A stretch of 64,000 nt of DNA from Endozoicomonas elysicola (lineage in GTDB: Bacteria > Pseudomonadota > Gammaproteobacteria > Pseudomonadales > Endozoicomonadaceae): the NCBI RefSeq assembly GCF_000710775.1, contig NZ_JOJP01000001.1, forward strand, positions 3,216,744 to 3,280,743, given 5' to 3'. Positions 34,608 to 44,032 of this stretch are shown one piece after another. The notes below the pieces were generated by a model. It searched no databases and was not told where the DNA came from. It was given only the letters and a program-made list of their open reading frames with translations. The position numbers and the translations under genes are program-made. Numbering within the stretch: the first letter of the stretch is position 1; each line of letters begins with the position of its first letter.

Positions 34608-36041
34608 TTATGGGACAGATGGGTACATCGCACCCGACATAAACTGCAGAATCCGGTTTACCTGACAACTGTAACCAAACTCATTGTCATACCAGACATA
34701 GAGAACGCAGCGCTGGCCATCAACAATCGTAGCCTGACCATCCACAACACCTGCCCGACGGCTACCAACAAAATCACTGGAGACCGCTTCAACCGAAGTC
34801 ACGTAATCCACCTGTTTCTGAAGGCTGGAATACAGTGAAGTCTCCCGAATATAGTTATTGAGATCTTCAACCGTTGTAGCCTTTGCCAGAGAAAGATTAA
34901 GAATTGCCAGAGAAACATTTGGCGTCGGTACCCGAATAGCATTCCCTGTCAGCTTGCCCTCAAGTTCAGGTAGCGCCTTGGCAACCGCTTTGGCAGCCCC
35001 CGTTTCGGTAATCACCATATTCAGGGCTGCGCTGCGTCCACGACGCTCACCTTTGTGGTAATTATCAATCAGGTTCTGGTCGTTGGTATAAGAGTGGACA
35101 GTCTCAACATGACCATGCTCAACACCAAACTCATCATGAATTGCCTTAAGAACCGGGGTGATTGCGTTGGTAGTACAGGAGGCGGCCGATAGAATCTGAT
35201 CATCCTGCTGAATATCTTTATGGTTAACGCCATAAACAATATTCTTGATATCCCCTTTCCCAGGTGCTGTTAACAAGACTCTGGATACGCCATTTGATTG
35301 CAAATGAAGCCCCAAACCCTCTTTATCACGCCACTTACCGGTATTGTCGACAATGACAGCATTTTGAATACCATACTGCGTGTAATCGATAGAATCCGGG
35401 GAGTTCGAGTAAATAACCTGTATAGCGACGCCATTGGCGTAAATAACTTTATTCTCTTCATCTACAGAGATTGTGCCCTGAAATGAGCCATGGACAGAGT
35501 CACGACGAAGCAGGCTGGCACGTTTTTGAAGGTCATTTTCTGCACCACCGGGTCTAACGACAACGGCCCTGAGGTTTAGACCGGAGCCACCGCCCGCACG
35601 CTCAATCAGGATTCTGGCCATCAGACGACCAATGCGCCCAAAGCCGTAAAGCACAACATCCTGACCAGCACCGAGTTTCTGCTTGTGACCGTTGGTCACC
35701 GATGCCACTTTCTGAGTAACGTACTCTTTAAGTGACTGGCCTTCACCTTCGCTTCGGTAACCAACAGCCAGCTTACCAATATCAATACGAGATGGTCCCA
35801 GGTCCAGGCCGCTTAGAATGTCCAGAACCGGGTAAGTCTCGCGAACAGACAGACCATTATCTTCAATCTGCCTGACAAATTTATGCGCTTTAAGGAGGTT
35901 AATAACTGAGCGGTTAATGACGGGACGCCCAAAAACGGACGTGACAACATTGTGATTTCGATATAACTGGCCAATCAGGGGGATCATTGACTCAGCCAGC
36001 GCTTCACGCTCTTTCCAGTCCTGAAAACGGTCTGCTACCAC
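34608..36041 (-). CDS. Glyceraldehyde-3-phosphate dehydrogenase, N-terminally extended type
   Basis: NAD(P)-dependent GAPDH-family enzyme of 477 residues, about 140 longer than standard GapA. Residues 1-125 are an extra helical domain found in this subgroup. The Rossmann motif GFGRIGRL is at 133-140, the catalytic Cys289 in SAASCTTNA and His316 in VHSYTND. The ending YVWYDNEFGYSCQVNR is conserved. Such enzymes sit beside mfd in Pseudomonas too and may serve gluconeogenesis. The start is GTG at 36041 with a weak SD. Confidence 0.88.
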   Translation of the reverse strand: MVADRFQDWKEREALAESMIPLIGQLYRNHNVVTSVFGRPVINRSVINLLKAHKFVRQIEDNGLSVRETYPVLDILSGLDLGPSRIDIGKLAVGYRSEGEGQSLKEYVTQKVASVTNGHKQKLGAGQDVVLYGFGRIGRLMARILIERAGGGSGLNLRAVVVRPGGAENDLQKRASLLRRDSVHGSFQGTISVDEENKVIYANGVAIQVIYSNSPDSIDYTQYGIQNAVIVDNTGKWRDKEGLGLHLQSNGVSRVLLTAPGKGDIKNIVYGVNHKDIQQDDQILSAASCTTNAITPVLKAIHDEFGVEHGHVETVHSYTNDQNLIDNYHKGERRGRSAALNMVITETGAAKAVAKALPELEGKLTGNAIRVPTPNVSLAILNLSLAKATTVEDLNNYIRETSLYSSLQKQVDYVTSVEAVSSDFVGSRRAGVVDGQATIVDGQRCVLYVWYDNEFGYSCQVNRILQFMSGAMYPSVP

Positions 36042-36337
36042 GATAAATTCCCGTTTATTATGTCTATTTTAAATCGAGCCCCTTCACTGGGACTAATGTT
36101 TCGGGGCTATTATCCTTCCTGAACGGCTTCAGTGCAACAAAGAATACCAAACTTTAACACCCTGGATTATCAGGATTATTTCTTCTGTCACAACGCATTT
36201 ATCGGTGGGAATGCTGGGACAAAGGGGCTACAAACGCTACAATTCTCCTCCTGTAGCCATCTTGGCATCAAAAACAATCCATACTGCAAGGTTATCTCAT
36301 TGTCTTTGGGGTACTCAGGAGGACGTTCAGAATATTC

Positions 36338-39300
36338 ATGTTTCAACTCACCATCCCTCTGCCTAACCACCCCGGCGATAAACTGGAGTGGGGAAATCTC
36401 TCACAAGCAGGACCTGCATTTGTTATTGCCAGCGCAGCACAGGCTGACAATCACCCTCTGATGATCATTACCCCAGACAGTGCCTCAGCAAACCGTCTCG
36501 AAGAAGAGCTTGCGTTTTTTCTGGCGGGTAATGAATCAGTCAAGCTCCAGCAAATGCCTGACTGGGAAATCCTCCCTTATGATACGTTTTCCCCTCATCA
36601 GGATATTATTTCCCAAAGACTGTCCACGCTTTACCAGCTACCCACATCGGGTAGTTCATCGATAAAAACGATTCTGATAGTCTCGATCAGTACTTTACTG
36701 AACCGACTCTGCCCAAAGAGCTTCCTGTTAGGCAGTTGCCTTTCGTTACAACCTGGAACCCGGTTTATCATTGATGATCGCCGCAACCAGTTTGAACAGG
36801 CTGGTTATCGCTGTGTTGACTCAGTAATGGAACATGGTGAATTTGCCATACGGGGTTCTATTGTTGACATATTTCCTATGGGGGCTGATATCCCCTACCG
36901 AATTGACCTGTTTGATGATGAAATTGAGTCGTTAAGAACGTTTGATCCGGAAACGCAACGTTCAGTCACGAAGGTTCCAGAAATACAGCTATTACCAGGC
37001 CATGAATTCCCAATGGACAAACAGGGACAGGAGCGCTTCCGTAGCAACTTCAGGGAAACCTTCGATGTAAACCATCGTGATTGCCCTCTCTACCAGGACA
37101 TTGGAGAAGGGATTGTCAGCCCGGGGATTGAGTATTACCTCCCCCTCTTTTTTAAAGAAACCGCAACCCTTTTTGACTACCTACCTGAAAATACCCGTGT
37201 GCTTGTCTATGACACGGTGAATGCGGCATTGGACCATTACTATGCTGATGTAAAAGCACGCTATGAAAACCGGAGGGTCGACCCGCTCAGACCCATCCTA
37301 CCACCATCGCAGGTGTTAATGCCCCCTGAGGAGCTATACAGCAGACTCAATGATTTCCCAAGAGTGACACTGTTTGACCAGCCGGTTCCAACCAAGGCTG
37401 GACGATTTAACCTCAGTAGAGCAGACCTGCCGGAACTTACCATCAATGCCCGACTTGAACAGCCGTTGAGCCACCTCAGGTCATTTATTGATGATGTCAG
37501 CAATGTCTTGCTGGTAGCAGAGAGCCCTGGCCGGCGGGAAGTCCTTCTGGAACTATTGGCTCAAAATGATATTTTTCCGGAACTGTGTGACAACTGGTCA
37601 ACCTTTGTAACCGATAAGATAACTGAAAAGCCAACGCTGGCCATCAGCATCGGGTTATTGGAGAACGGCCTTTACCTTCCCGACAATCATCTTGTGATCA
37701 TTCCCGAAGCACTCCTGCTAGGTCAACGGGTACAACAGACCCGTCGCCGCAAGAGCGGCGAGGAGCAAAGTGCTGATCAGGTTATCCGTAATCTGACGGA
37801 GCTGAGAATGGGGGCGCCTGTGGTTCATATTGACCATGGCGTGGGGCGTTACCGTGGATTGGAAACACTGGCAGTAGATGGCCAGACCACAGAATTTCTT
37901 TCGCTGGAGTATGCCAACGAAGCCAAACTCTATGTTCCGGTTGCTTCGCTCCATCTAATTTCCCGCTACACCGGTGCTGATGACGACCTTGCCCCGCTAC
38001 ATCGTCTGGGCAGTGAACAATGGAGTAAAGTTCGTCGCAAAGCCGCAGAGAAGGCTCGAGATGTTGCGGTGGAACTGCTCGACATTTATGCCCGCCGTGA
38101 AGCAAGAAAAGGATTTCCTTTCGAAAAACCGGAGCAAAATTATCTGGCGTTTGCTGCGGCGTTTCCCTTTGAAGAAACGCCTGACCAACAGCAAACAATT
38201 GCCTCTGTTATTCGCGATATGTGTGCACCTAAACCAATGGATCGACTGGTTTGTGGCGATGTTGGCTTTGGTAAAACAGAAGTCGCAATGCGAGCAGCCT
38301 TCCTCGCCGTTCAAAGCGGGAAACAGGTGGCTATTCTGGTACCTACGACACTGCTGGCACAGCAACACTATGAGAGTTTTCGAGACCGGTTTGCTGACTG
38401 GCCCGTTGAAATTGAAGTCATCTCCCGCTTTAAATCTCAAAAAGCTATTGATCACATTAAAGAGCGCCTGCCTGAAGGCAAGCTGGATATCATCATTGGT
38501 ACCCACAAAATTCTTCAAGGTGATCTCAACTTCAAAGACCTTGGACTGCTGATTATTGATGAAGAACATCGTTTTGGCGTCCGCCATAAGGAAAAGTTGA
38601 AATCCCTCAGATCAGAAGTCGACATACTCACGCTAACAGCAACACCAATCCCAAGAACACTCAATATGGCCATGTCTGGAATTCGGGATCTTTCCATCAT
38701 CGCTACACCACCGGCAAGGCGCCTTTCCGTTAAAACATTTGTTCGCCAATATGACCAGCCCTTGGTTAAAGAGGCCATTCTCAGGGAGCTCCTCCGTGGA
38801 GGACAGGTTTATTATCTGCATAATCAGGTTGAAACCATTGAAAAAACAGCCAGCGACCTTCAGGAATTGATTCCAGAAGCACGGGTGATTACCGGGCATG
38901 GCCAAATGCGTGAGCGACAACTTGAACAGGTGATGTCTGACTTTTATCACAAACGTTATAATGTTCTGGTCTGCACCACTATTATTGAAACTGGCATCGA
39001 CATTCCCAATGCCAACACTATCATCATTAATCGCGCTGATAAGTTTGGCTTGGCACAATTACACCAGCTTCGTGGCAGAGTTGGCCGCTCTCATCATCAG
39101 GCCTACGCCTACCTCCTGACACCTTCTCCAAAGGCAATGACGGCTGATGCGGTAAAAAGGCTTGAAGCAATTACTGATGCTCAGACACTTGGGGCTGGAT
39201 TCATGCTCGCATCCAATGATCTGGAAATACGAGGTGCAGGTGAGCTACTCGGTGAGGGACAAAGCGGGCAAATTCAAAGTGTTGGTTTTACGCTTTACAC

Positions 39301-39808
39301 CGAAATGCTTGAACGGGCGGTTTCATCCATTCGCAATGGCGAAACCCCGAACCCGGATCAACCCTTAAACCATGGAACGGAAGTCAACCTGCGACTCCCC
39401 GCTTTGTTGCCTGAAGATTATATTCATGACGCTCACAATCGTTTGATTCTATACAAGAGAATTGCGGCTGCTACCAATGAAGAAGGTTTGAAAAACCTGC
39501 AGGTTGAACTGATCGATAGATTTGGCCTATTGCCCGATCCAGCCAAACACCTCTTTCGCCAGATGAAGTTAAAACTTCACGCTCAAGAGCTGGGTATCAA
39601 AAAGCTTGATGCTGGTAGTAAACAGGCCCGCATTGAGTTTGAGGAACAACCCAGCGTTGATCCTATGGTCATTATTAACCTGATTCAATCAAGTCCCCAA
39701 CAGTTCAGGCTGGAAGGAAGCAGCATCTTAAAGTACATTGACACAATGGAAACTCCGGAACAGAGGTTTACTGCGACAGAAGCGCTATTGAGTAGACTGG
39801 CTCGTTAG
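36338..39808 (+). CDS. mfd: Transcription-repair coupling factor Mfd
   Basis: Superfamily 2 DNA translocase that removes RNA polymerase stalled at lesions and recruits UvrA, 1156 residues. The UvrB-like N-terminal region ends around residue 350. The RNA polymerase-interacting domain begins near 490 (GAPVVHIDHGVGRYRGLETL). The motor has Walker A GDVGFGKTE (about 641-649) and the DEEH box (about 739), with the C-terminal TRCF domain. AGGAGG lies 14 bases before the ATG, unusually far, and no better start is in frame. It is divergent from gap across a 296-bp spacer. Confidence 0.96.
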   Translation: MFQLTIPLPNHPGDKLEWGNLSQAGPAFVIASAAQADNHPLMIITPDSASANRLEEELAFFLAGNESVKLQQMPDWEILPYDTFSPHQDIISQRLSTLYQLPTSGSSSIKTILIVSISTLLNRLCPKSFLLGSCLSLQPGTRFIIDDRRNQFEQAGYRCVDSVMEHGEFAIRGSIVDIFPMGADIPYRIDLFDDEIESLRTFDPETQRSVTKVPEIQLLPGHEFPMDKQGQERFRSNFRETFDVNHRDCPLYQDIGEGIVSPGIEYYLPLFFKETATLFDYLPENTRVLVYDTVNAALDHYYADVKARYENRRVDPLRPILPPSQVLMPPEELYSRLNDFPRVTLFDQPVPTKAGRFNLSRADLPELTINARLEQPLSHLRSFIDDVSNVLLVAESPGRREVLLELLAQNDIFPELCDNWSTFVTDKITEKPTLAISIGLLENGLYLPDNHLVIIPEALLLGQRVQQTRRRKSGEEQSADQVIRNLTELRMGAPVVHIDHGVGRYRGLETLAVDGQTTEFLSLEYANEAKLYVPVASLHLISRYTGADDDLAPLHRLGSEQWSKVRRKAAEKARDVAVELLDIYARREARKGFPFEKPEQNYLAFAAAFPFEETPDQQQTIASVIRDMCAPKPMDRLVCGDVGFGKTEVAMRAAFLAVQSGKQVAILVPTTLLAQQHYESFRDRFADWPVEIEVISRFKSQKAIDHIKERLPEGKLDIIIGTHKILQGDLNFKDLGLLIIDEEHRFGVRHKEKLKSLRSEVDILTLTATPIPRTLNMAMSGIRDLSIIATPPARRLSVKTFVRQYDQPLVKEAILRELLRGGQVYYLHNQVETIEKTASDLQELIPEARVITGHGQMRERQLEQVMSDFYHKRYNVLVCTTIIETGIDIPNANTIIINRADKFGLAQLHQLRGRVGRSHHQAYAYLLTPSPKAMTADAVKRLEAITDAQTLGAGFMLASNDLEIRGAGELLGEGQSGQIQSVGFTLYTEMLERAVSSIRNGETPNPDQPLNHGTEVNLRLPALLPEDYIHDAHNRLILYKRIAAATNEEGLKNLQVELIDRFGLLPDPAKHLFRQMKLKLHAQELGIKKLDAGSKQARIEFEEQPSVDPMVIINLIQSSPQQFRLEGSSILKYIDTMETPEQRFTATEALLSRLAR

Positions 39809-39847
39809 ATACCTTCCTAACATCAATGCAAGCTGGTGAATTTTCAG

Positions 39848-39870
39848 ACAGCATTTCGTTACAATGCTGT
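39848..39870 (+). terminator. Hairpin after mfd
   Basis: ACAGCATT and AATGCTGT form an 8-bp stem with a 7-base loop 39 bp after the mfd stop. Only TT follows, so it is a weak terminator candidate. Confidence 0.4.
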
Positions 39871-39955
39871 TTGGAAACGGCTGAACTCAATTTGAGTCCA
39901 CTGCTTGAATGTATATGGCCTCTGCTTTTGGATTGGAATACCCTAGGAATCCCGT

Positions 39956-40780
39956 ATGAAAAAAGTTCAGCTTATCGCACTGTCGATAGCGCTATTTTTT
40001 AATTTTTCGCTTTCTGCTTCAGAAAATGAGAGCAATCCAAGGCCAAAGGATCAATGGTACCAGATTGATCTTGTGGTATTTCATTACGCCAAGAATGACA
40101 GTGGTGAAGCATGGCCTCCCGTTACAGAGTATAGAACGCCTGCAAATGCCATCAGACTACGAACGCTAGCTGGAGAGCATAGTGAAAACAGCCCTCTATT
40201 TGAAATACCGGAATCTGGCAACCCACATTTGAGTTATCATGACATTGTACGTGATGCCTACATCTCTTTACCTGTGAGCGAAATGATACTGAATAAACAG
40301 GTTGCCACTCTGGAGAAAAACCGAGGCTATCAGGTTCTTGCTCAGAAAGCCTGGCGAATGCCTTTAAATCCCGGAACACCAAAACACCCAGTTGAAATTC
40401 GGGCTGCTATCAGCGGGCAGGATAGCCTATTACTTGATGGTACAGTCACTGTCAGTGAAGAGCGGTTTCTTCATGTAGATATTGATTTATGGCTGAATAA
40501 GCTAAGCCCAGAATCACTGTACTCGACACTATCAGGCAAGACGTACAATCATGGGCCGAGTTCATCTGATGTTCTTACCTCCAATAGAGGCTCAGATAAT
40601 TTAATCAGACTTCATGATGGCTCCCCCCCTCTTCGAATAACTGAAAACTTTCAGGTAAAACAGAGGAGAAGGATAAAAAACACTAATGAGATTCAATACT
40701 TTGACAGCCCGGAAATCGGAGTAATCTTAAAACTGACTCCGTATCAGCGCCCAAATGCACTGGTTGAGACCGGCGTCTGA
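39956..40780 (+). CDS. csiV: CsiV-family periplasmic protein
   Basis: 274-residue exported protein with a signal peptide (KKVQLIALSIALFFNFSLSA). The segment WYQIDLVVFHYAKND after it is the CsiV opening, and the C-terminal EIQYFDSPEIGVILKLTPY is its other signature. Founding work in Pseudomonas implicates CsiV in cell-envelope and chaperone-linked peptidoglycan functions; the exact role is unsettled. It follows mfd by 147 bp, the same order as in P. aeruginosa. The symbol is by synteny plus sequence. Confidence 0.8.
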   Translation: MKKVQLIALSIALFFNFSLSASENESNPRPKDQWYQIDLVVFHYAKNDSGEAWPPVTEYRTPANAIRLRTLAGEHSENSPLFEIPESGNPHLSYHDIVRDAYISLPVSEMILNKQVATLEKNRGYQVLAQKAWRMPLNPGTPKHPVEIRAAISGQDSLLLDGTVTVSEERFLHVDIDLWLNKLSPESLYSTLSGKTYNHGPSSSDVLTSNRGSDNLIRLHDGSPPLRITENFQVKQRRRIKNTNEIQYFDSPEIGVILKLTPYQRPNALVETGV

Positions 40781-40812
40781 CTTTCAGAAGAAAGTAGCTA
40801 AAGGCGGGGTTG

Positions 40813-40851
40813 AATGAGTAAGCAGATTAACTCCTGATCTGCTTACTCATT
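40813..40851. terminator. Fifteen-bp hairpin overlapping the kinase gene stop
   Basis: AATGAGTAAGCAGAT (40813-40827) pairs perfectly with ATCTGCTTACTCATT (40837-40851) around 9 bases. The right arm lies in the last codons of the minus-strand anti-sigma gene. It separates it from convergent csiV and probably stops both. Confidence 0.7.
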
Positions 40852-41267
40852 ATGAAGCTGTTTTTATCATCAACACTTTGATACTCAACTTTATCCATCA
40901 GGCTCTGAACGATTGGCAAACCTCTACCACTGCATAGCCATGCAGCGGGGTCATCCGCATCAACAGGGAAATTTTTGTCTCCCAGCTTTCCCTCATCCAT
41001 TGGCTTACCCCAGTCACTGATTGTGAGCGTTAAGTAGGATTTCAGAAGGTTAACACTCACCTCAACCTTATGCCCTTTTTCACTACCATAGGCATGTTCA
41101 ATTGCATTATTAACAATCTCAACAACACACAACTCCACACGGTTTACTTCGACCGGTGACAGAGTTGTCATAGCGCAAAGACCGCGAACAGCCATAGCAA
41201 CCAGGGTTGTATTAGCCAGCTCACTGTCAATTTCCAGCCTGACCGTCTGGCCTTTTTCATCCATCAT
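40827..41267 (-). CDS. RsbW-like serine kinase / anti-sigma factor
   Basis: 146-residue HATPase_c protein. The N-box is EIVNNAIEHAY (50-60), the G1-like DWGKPM and G2-like GRGL follow. Such proteins bind ATP, phosphorylate a STAS partner, and sequester a sigma factor or other target. It overlaps nothing but is only 2 bp after the STAS gene. The target is not encoded here. Confidence 0.88.
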   Translation of the reverse strand: MMDEKGQTVRLEIDSELANTTLVAMAVRGLCAMTTLSPVEVNRVELCVVEIVNNAIEHAYGSEKGHKVEVSVNLLKSYLTLTISDWGKPMDEGKLGDKNFPVDADDPAAWLCSGRGLPIVQSLMDKVEYQSVDDKNSFIMSKQIRS

Positions 41268-41269
41268 GA

Positions 41270-41605
41270 TTACTTCTCCTCAATGGCCTCTGTCACTGTA
41301 GGGAGAATGGTAAACAACTTATCCATAGAGGTAAGATTGAAAAGATCCAATACCGCGGGCTGTGCAGCCGCCAGTTTCAGAGTGCCTTCGCCACCCATCT
41401 TTTTCAGGGTTGCAACCAGCGCCCCCAAACCACTACTGTCCATAAAACGAACCAGAGATAAATCAATCACCATCATGTTGTTTGACCCGTTTTCAATCTG
41501 ATCAAACAGATAAACTCTGAACGGCTCAGAAATAGATGCATCAAGCCGGGTTTCATCAATAGATACGATGGTATACCCAGCTTCGCTTTTTGATTCAAAT
41601 GGCAT
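41270..41605 (-). CDS. STAS-domain anti-sigma factor antagonist
   Basis: 111-residue single STAS domain. The phosphoacceptor region FMDSSGLGALV places the target serine at 57 or 58. When unphosphorylated it should bind the kinase encoded directly downstream and free that kinase's target. It is dephosphorylated, by family logic, by the PP2C protein encoded upstream. Short gap of 53 bp to that gene. Confidence 0.9.
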   Translation of the reverse strand: MPFESKSEAGYTIVSIDETRLDASISEPFRVYLFDQIENGSNNMMVIDLSLVRFMDSSGLGALVATLKKMGGEGTLKLAAAQPAVLDLFNLTSMDKLFTILPTVTEAIEEK

Positions 41606-41658
41606 GTCGCGCTCCTTGCGTCATTAATTTTTTAATAAACAGGTTGCCATATTTAATT

Positions 41659-42828
41659 CTATGGCTGCCACTCTAATACTAAATAATTTACATCATCTTC
41701 AAAAACATCGGCTTCCGTCCAGCTGTGTATACCCTGATCAACGAGACTGATTATGCCTTCAATTGAATTATCAAAAGTGTTTTCCAGCAAAGACTCCAGT
41801 CTCGCCTCCCCAAACATTTCACCTGTACTGTTTTCACATTCTGTTACCCCATCGGAATACAGAAAAAGTCTGTCCCCAGGTTGAAGCTGAATAGTTACAT
41901 TCTCATAGGTCATACCAGGCATCATGCCTATAGGAACCCCACCACTGGAAATCTTCTCAACCGTTTTTGAATGGCTCTTAAGCCATAATGGAGATGGATG
42001 TCCTGCTTGCGAAACAGTCACCGAACCTGTGCGACTGTTAATTATCCCGTAAGCTATGGTGAAATAGAGCATCGCCTCAGGTTTGGCCTGGAACTGCTCA
42101 TTGAGGCTAACCAGCACTTCATCAGGACTTTTAACACGATAAAAGGGCGGCTCGTTAAAAGACTCCTTAACTAAAGAGTTACTGCCATCCTCACGAAGAA
42201 TATTATTAAGAGAAAAAGAGAATAACGCCGATGGAATTCCGTGACCGGCTACGTCCAGCTGATAAAAGCTAAGGGTTTCTCCATCAAGCGCCTGGTAGCC
42301 AAACATGTCCCCACCAAGAAAGCGGCTTGGCTTGAAATACCAATTAAAATCAACATGTTGAATTTTGGCAGGTTCAGAAAGAAGGCGAGCCTGAGTCTCT
42401 GCTGCAGACTCCAGATCTTTCTCAATCGTATCAATTTTGTTTTCAAGAGCAGCCTTCAATTCAATAATGCGAATGCCGGCATTTAAACGGGCACTAAGCT
42501 CATCAAAATCAATAGGCTTATTAATAAAGTCATCAGCACCACGGTTAATCCCTTCAACCATTGCCTGACGATCAGATTTGCCTGTTAACAGCATGAAGTA
42601 AACATAGTATCCAATATGGCTCTTTCTAATAGCTTCACAGAGCGCTATGCCATCCATATTGGGCATCATCCAGTCACTGATAACAATTCTGATATTAGGA
42701 TGGCTTTCTATAATATTCAGTGCTTCATATCCATCTGATGCTTCAAAGACACGGTGCCCCTGCTTTTTCAAAACCACAGCAAGCATCATTCTCTGATCAC
42801 GTGCGTCCTCAACGATCAATATATCCAT
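41659..42828 (-). CDS. Response regulator with PP2C-type phosphatase domain
   Basis: 389 residues. The N-terminal receiver has the acidic pair Glu7/Asp8, phosphoacceptor Asp52 and Lys near KPIDF. A coiled linker (about 125-150) joins a SpoIIE/RsbU-like PP2C domain with DVAGHGIPSALF, YSDGVTECEN and DDVNYLVLEW, which supply the metal-binding Asp residues. It should dephosphorylate the STAS protein when activated by an unknown sensor kinase. It is 39 bp downstream of the MscS gene and may be co-transcribed with it. Confidence 0.92.
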   Translation of the reverse strand: MDILIVEDARDQRMMLAVVLKKQGHRVFEASDGYEALNIIESHPNIRIVISDWMMPNMDGIALCEAIRKSHIGYYVYFMLLTGKSDRQAMVEGINRGADDFINKPIDFDELSARLNAGIRIIELKAALENKIDTIEKDLESAAETQARLLSEPAKIQHVDFNWYFKPSRFLGGDMFGYQALDGETLSFYQLDVAGHGIPSALFSFSLNNILREDGSNSLVKESFNEPPFYRVKSPDEVLVSLNEQFQAKPEAMLYFTIAYGIINSRTGSVTVSQAGHPSPLWLKSHSKTVEKISSGGVPIGMMPGMTYENVTIQLQPGDRLFLYSDGVTECENSTGEMFGEARLESLLENTFDNSIEGIISLVDQGIHSWTEADVFEDDVNYLVLEWQP

Positions 42829-42867
42829 CAGTATTCTTATCAGTCTGCATTATATTGAATATAGCTA

Positions 42868-43902
42868 CTATGTTATCGGCCCATTCGACAAAATCCTTCG
42901 AGTCGGGTAGGCAAATGATGCACCAGCCTCAGTTACAGCCTTTGCTATTAATAGAAGAATAGACTCTTGAACTTTGAGAAAACCAACACGGTCTGTTCTC
43001 GTGATATGAGCCCGAACCTGACAAAGCAAAGCAGAATCGTCATAACGAATGAACACCGCGTAATGTGGCTCTTTATTATCAACCTCAGAAACCAGCTGAA
43101 GAAGTTCATCTATACGTCTGAGGATATTAGGTATTTTTTCAAAATCTTCATAACGAAGATAAAAATTTTCAACCATGCGTCGATTGCGCATACGAGTGGC
43201 ATTTTCGACAACAATGCCTGTAAAAATTGAGTTAGGGACATAGATTGGTCTACGGTCAAAAGTCCGAATCTTTGTCAACCTCCACCCTACTTTTTCAACG
43301 TGTCCCTCAATCGCGCGATCTGGAGAACGAATCCAGTCACCTTCAGTAAATGGGCGATCCAACATTAGCATCAGCCCGCCAAAGAAGTTAGCCAACCAAT
43401 CTTTGGCCGCTAGACCAAGAATAATTCCACCAATACCACCAAAAGCTAAAAGCGTCGAAAGCCTGTATCCAAAGACTTGAGCGAGGCTCAATAACGTAGT
43501 GATAACGATAAGCAATTGAATGGATCGCGCAATAACTGAATAGGATAGCCTCCCCGCCCAACGACCATCCGCAGTATTCAGCAGCCCTTCCATATTCAAA
43601 CTGACTTCCCAGATAAACCAGGCTGGATAGACGACAAGAAGAATTTTCTGGATCAGTATTAGTGATTCATTAAACTCTGAGCTTTCAAGTCCTGGCCAGA
43701 AATGCGCTGAATACAAAATAAAAAACAACCAGGGAATCGTCAGCACGGGCCTGCGAAAGGTATTCGCCACAAGAGGCCTTATGCCTGCCTGTTGTTCAGC
43801 TCGCCACCTCATGATCAGCCACTTAAGCCCATAGAACGCAACGGCTGCGAGTAAAAAAGCGATTAAAAGGTGGTAGTAAAAAGTGATAAATCCAGTATTC
43901 AT
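42868..43902 (-). CDS. Mechanosensitive ion channel, MscS family (short copy)
   Basis: Inner-membrane tension-gated channel, 344 residues. Several membrane segments precede the pore-lining helix region (LAFGGIGGIILGLAAKDWLANFFGGLMLMLDRPF), the MscS hallmark, followed by the beta and vestibule domains (GDWIRSPDRAIEGHVEKVGWR). It protects against hypo-osmotic shock, by family knowledge. 39 bp before the response regulator and about 130 bp after a second MscS gene. Confidence 0.9.
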   Translation of the reverse strand: MNTGFITFYYHLLIAFLLAAVAFYGLKWLIMRWRAEQQAGIRPLVANTFRRPVLTIPWLFFILYSAHFWPGLESSEFNESLILIQKILLVVYPAWFIWEVSLNMEGLLNTADGRWAGRLSYSVIARSIQLLIVITTLLSLAQVFGYRLSTLLAFGGIGGIILGLAAKDWLANFFGGLMLMLDRPFTEGDWIRSPDRAIEGHVEKVGWRLTKIRTFDRRPIYVPNSIFTGIVVENATRMRNRRMVENFYLRYEDFEKIPNILRRIDELLQLVSEVDNKEPHYAVFIRYDDSALLCQVRAHITRTDRVGFLKVQESILLLIAKAVTEAGASFAYPTRRILSNGPIT

Positions 43903-44032
43903 TCCAAAAACTCAACAGCCAGCTTCAACTTATATTTTAATAAATTGTAGCTGGACTGATTTTCAGAGCCTTTTTATAAACACCAGAAGTAGAGAATTAA
44001 ACAAAAAAAAACAATATAATTGATTGAAATAC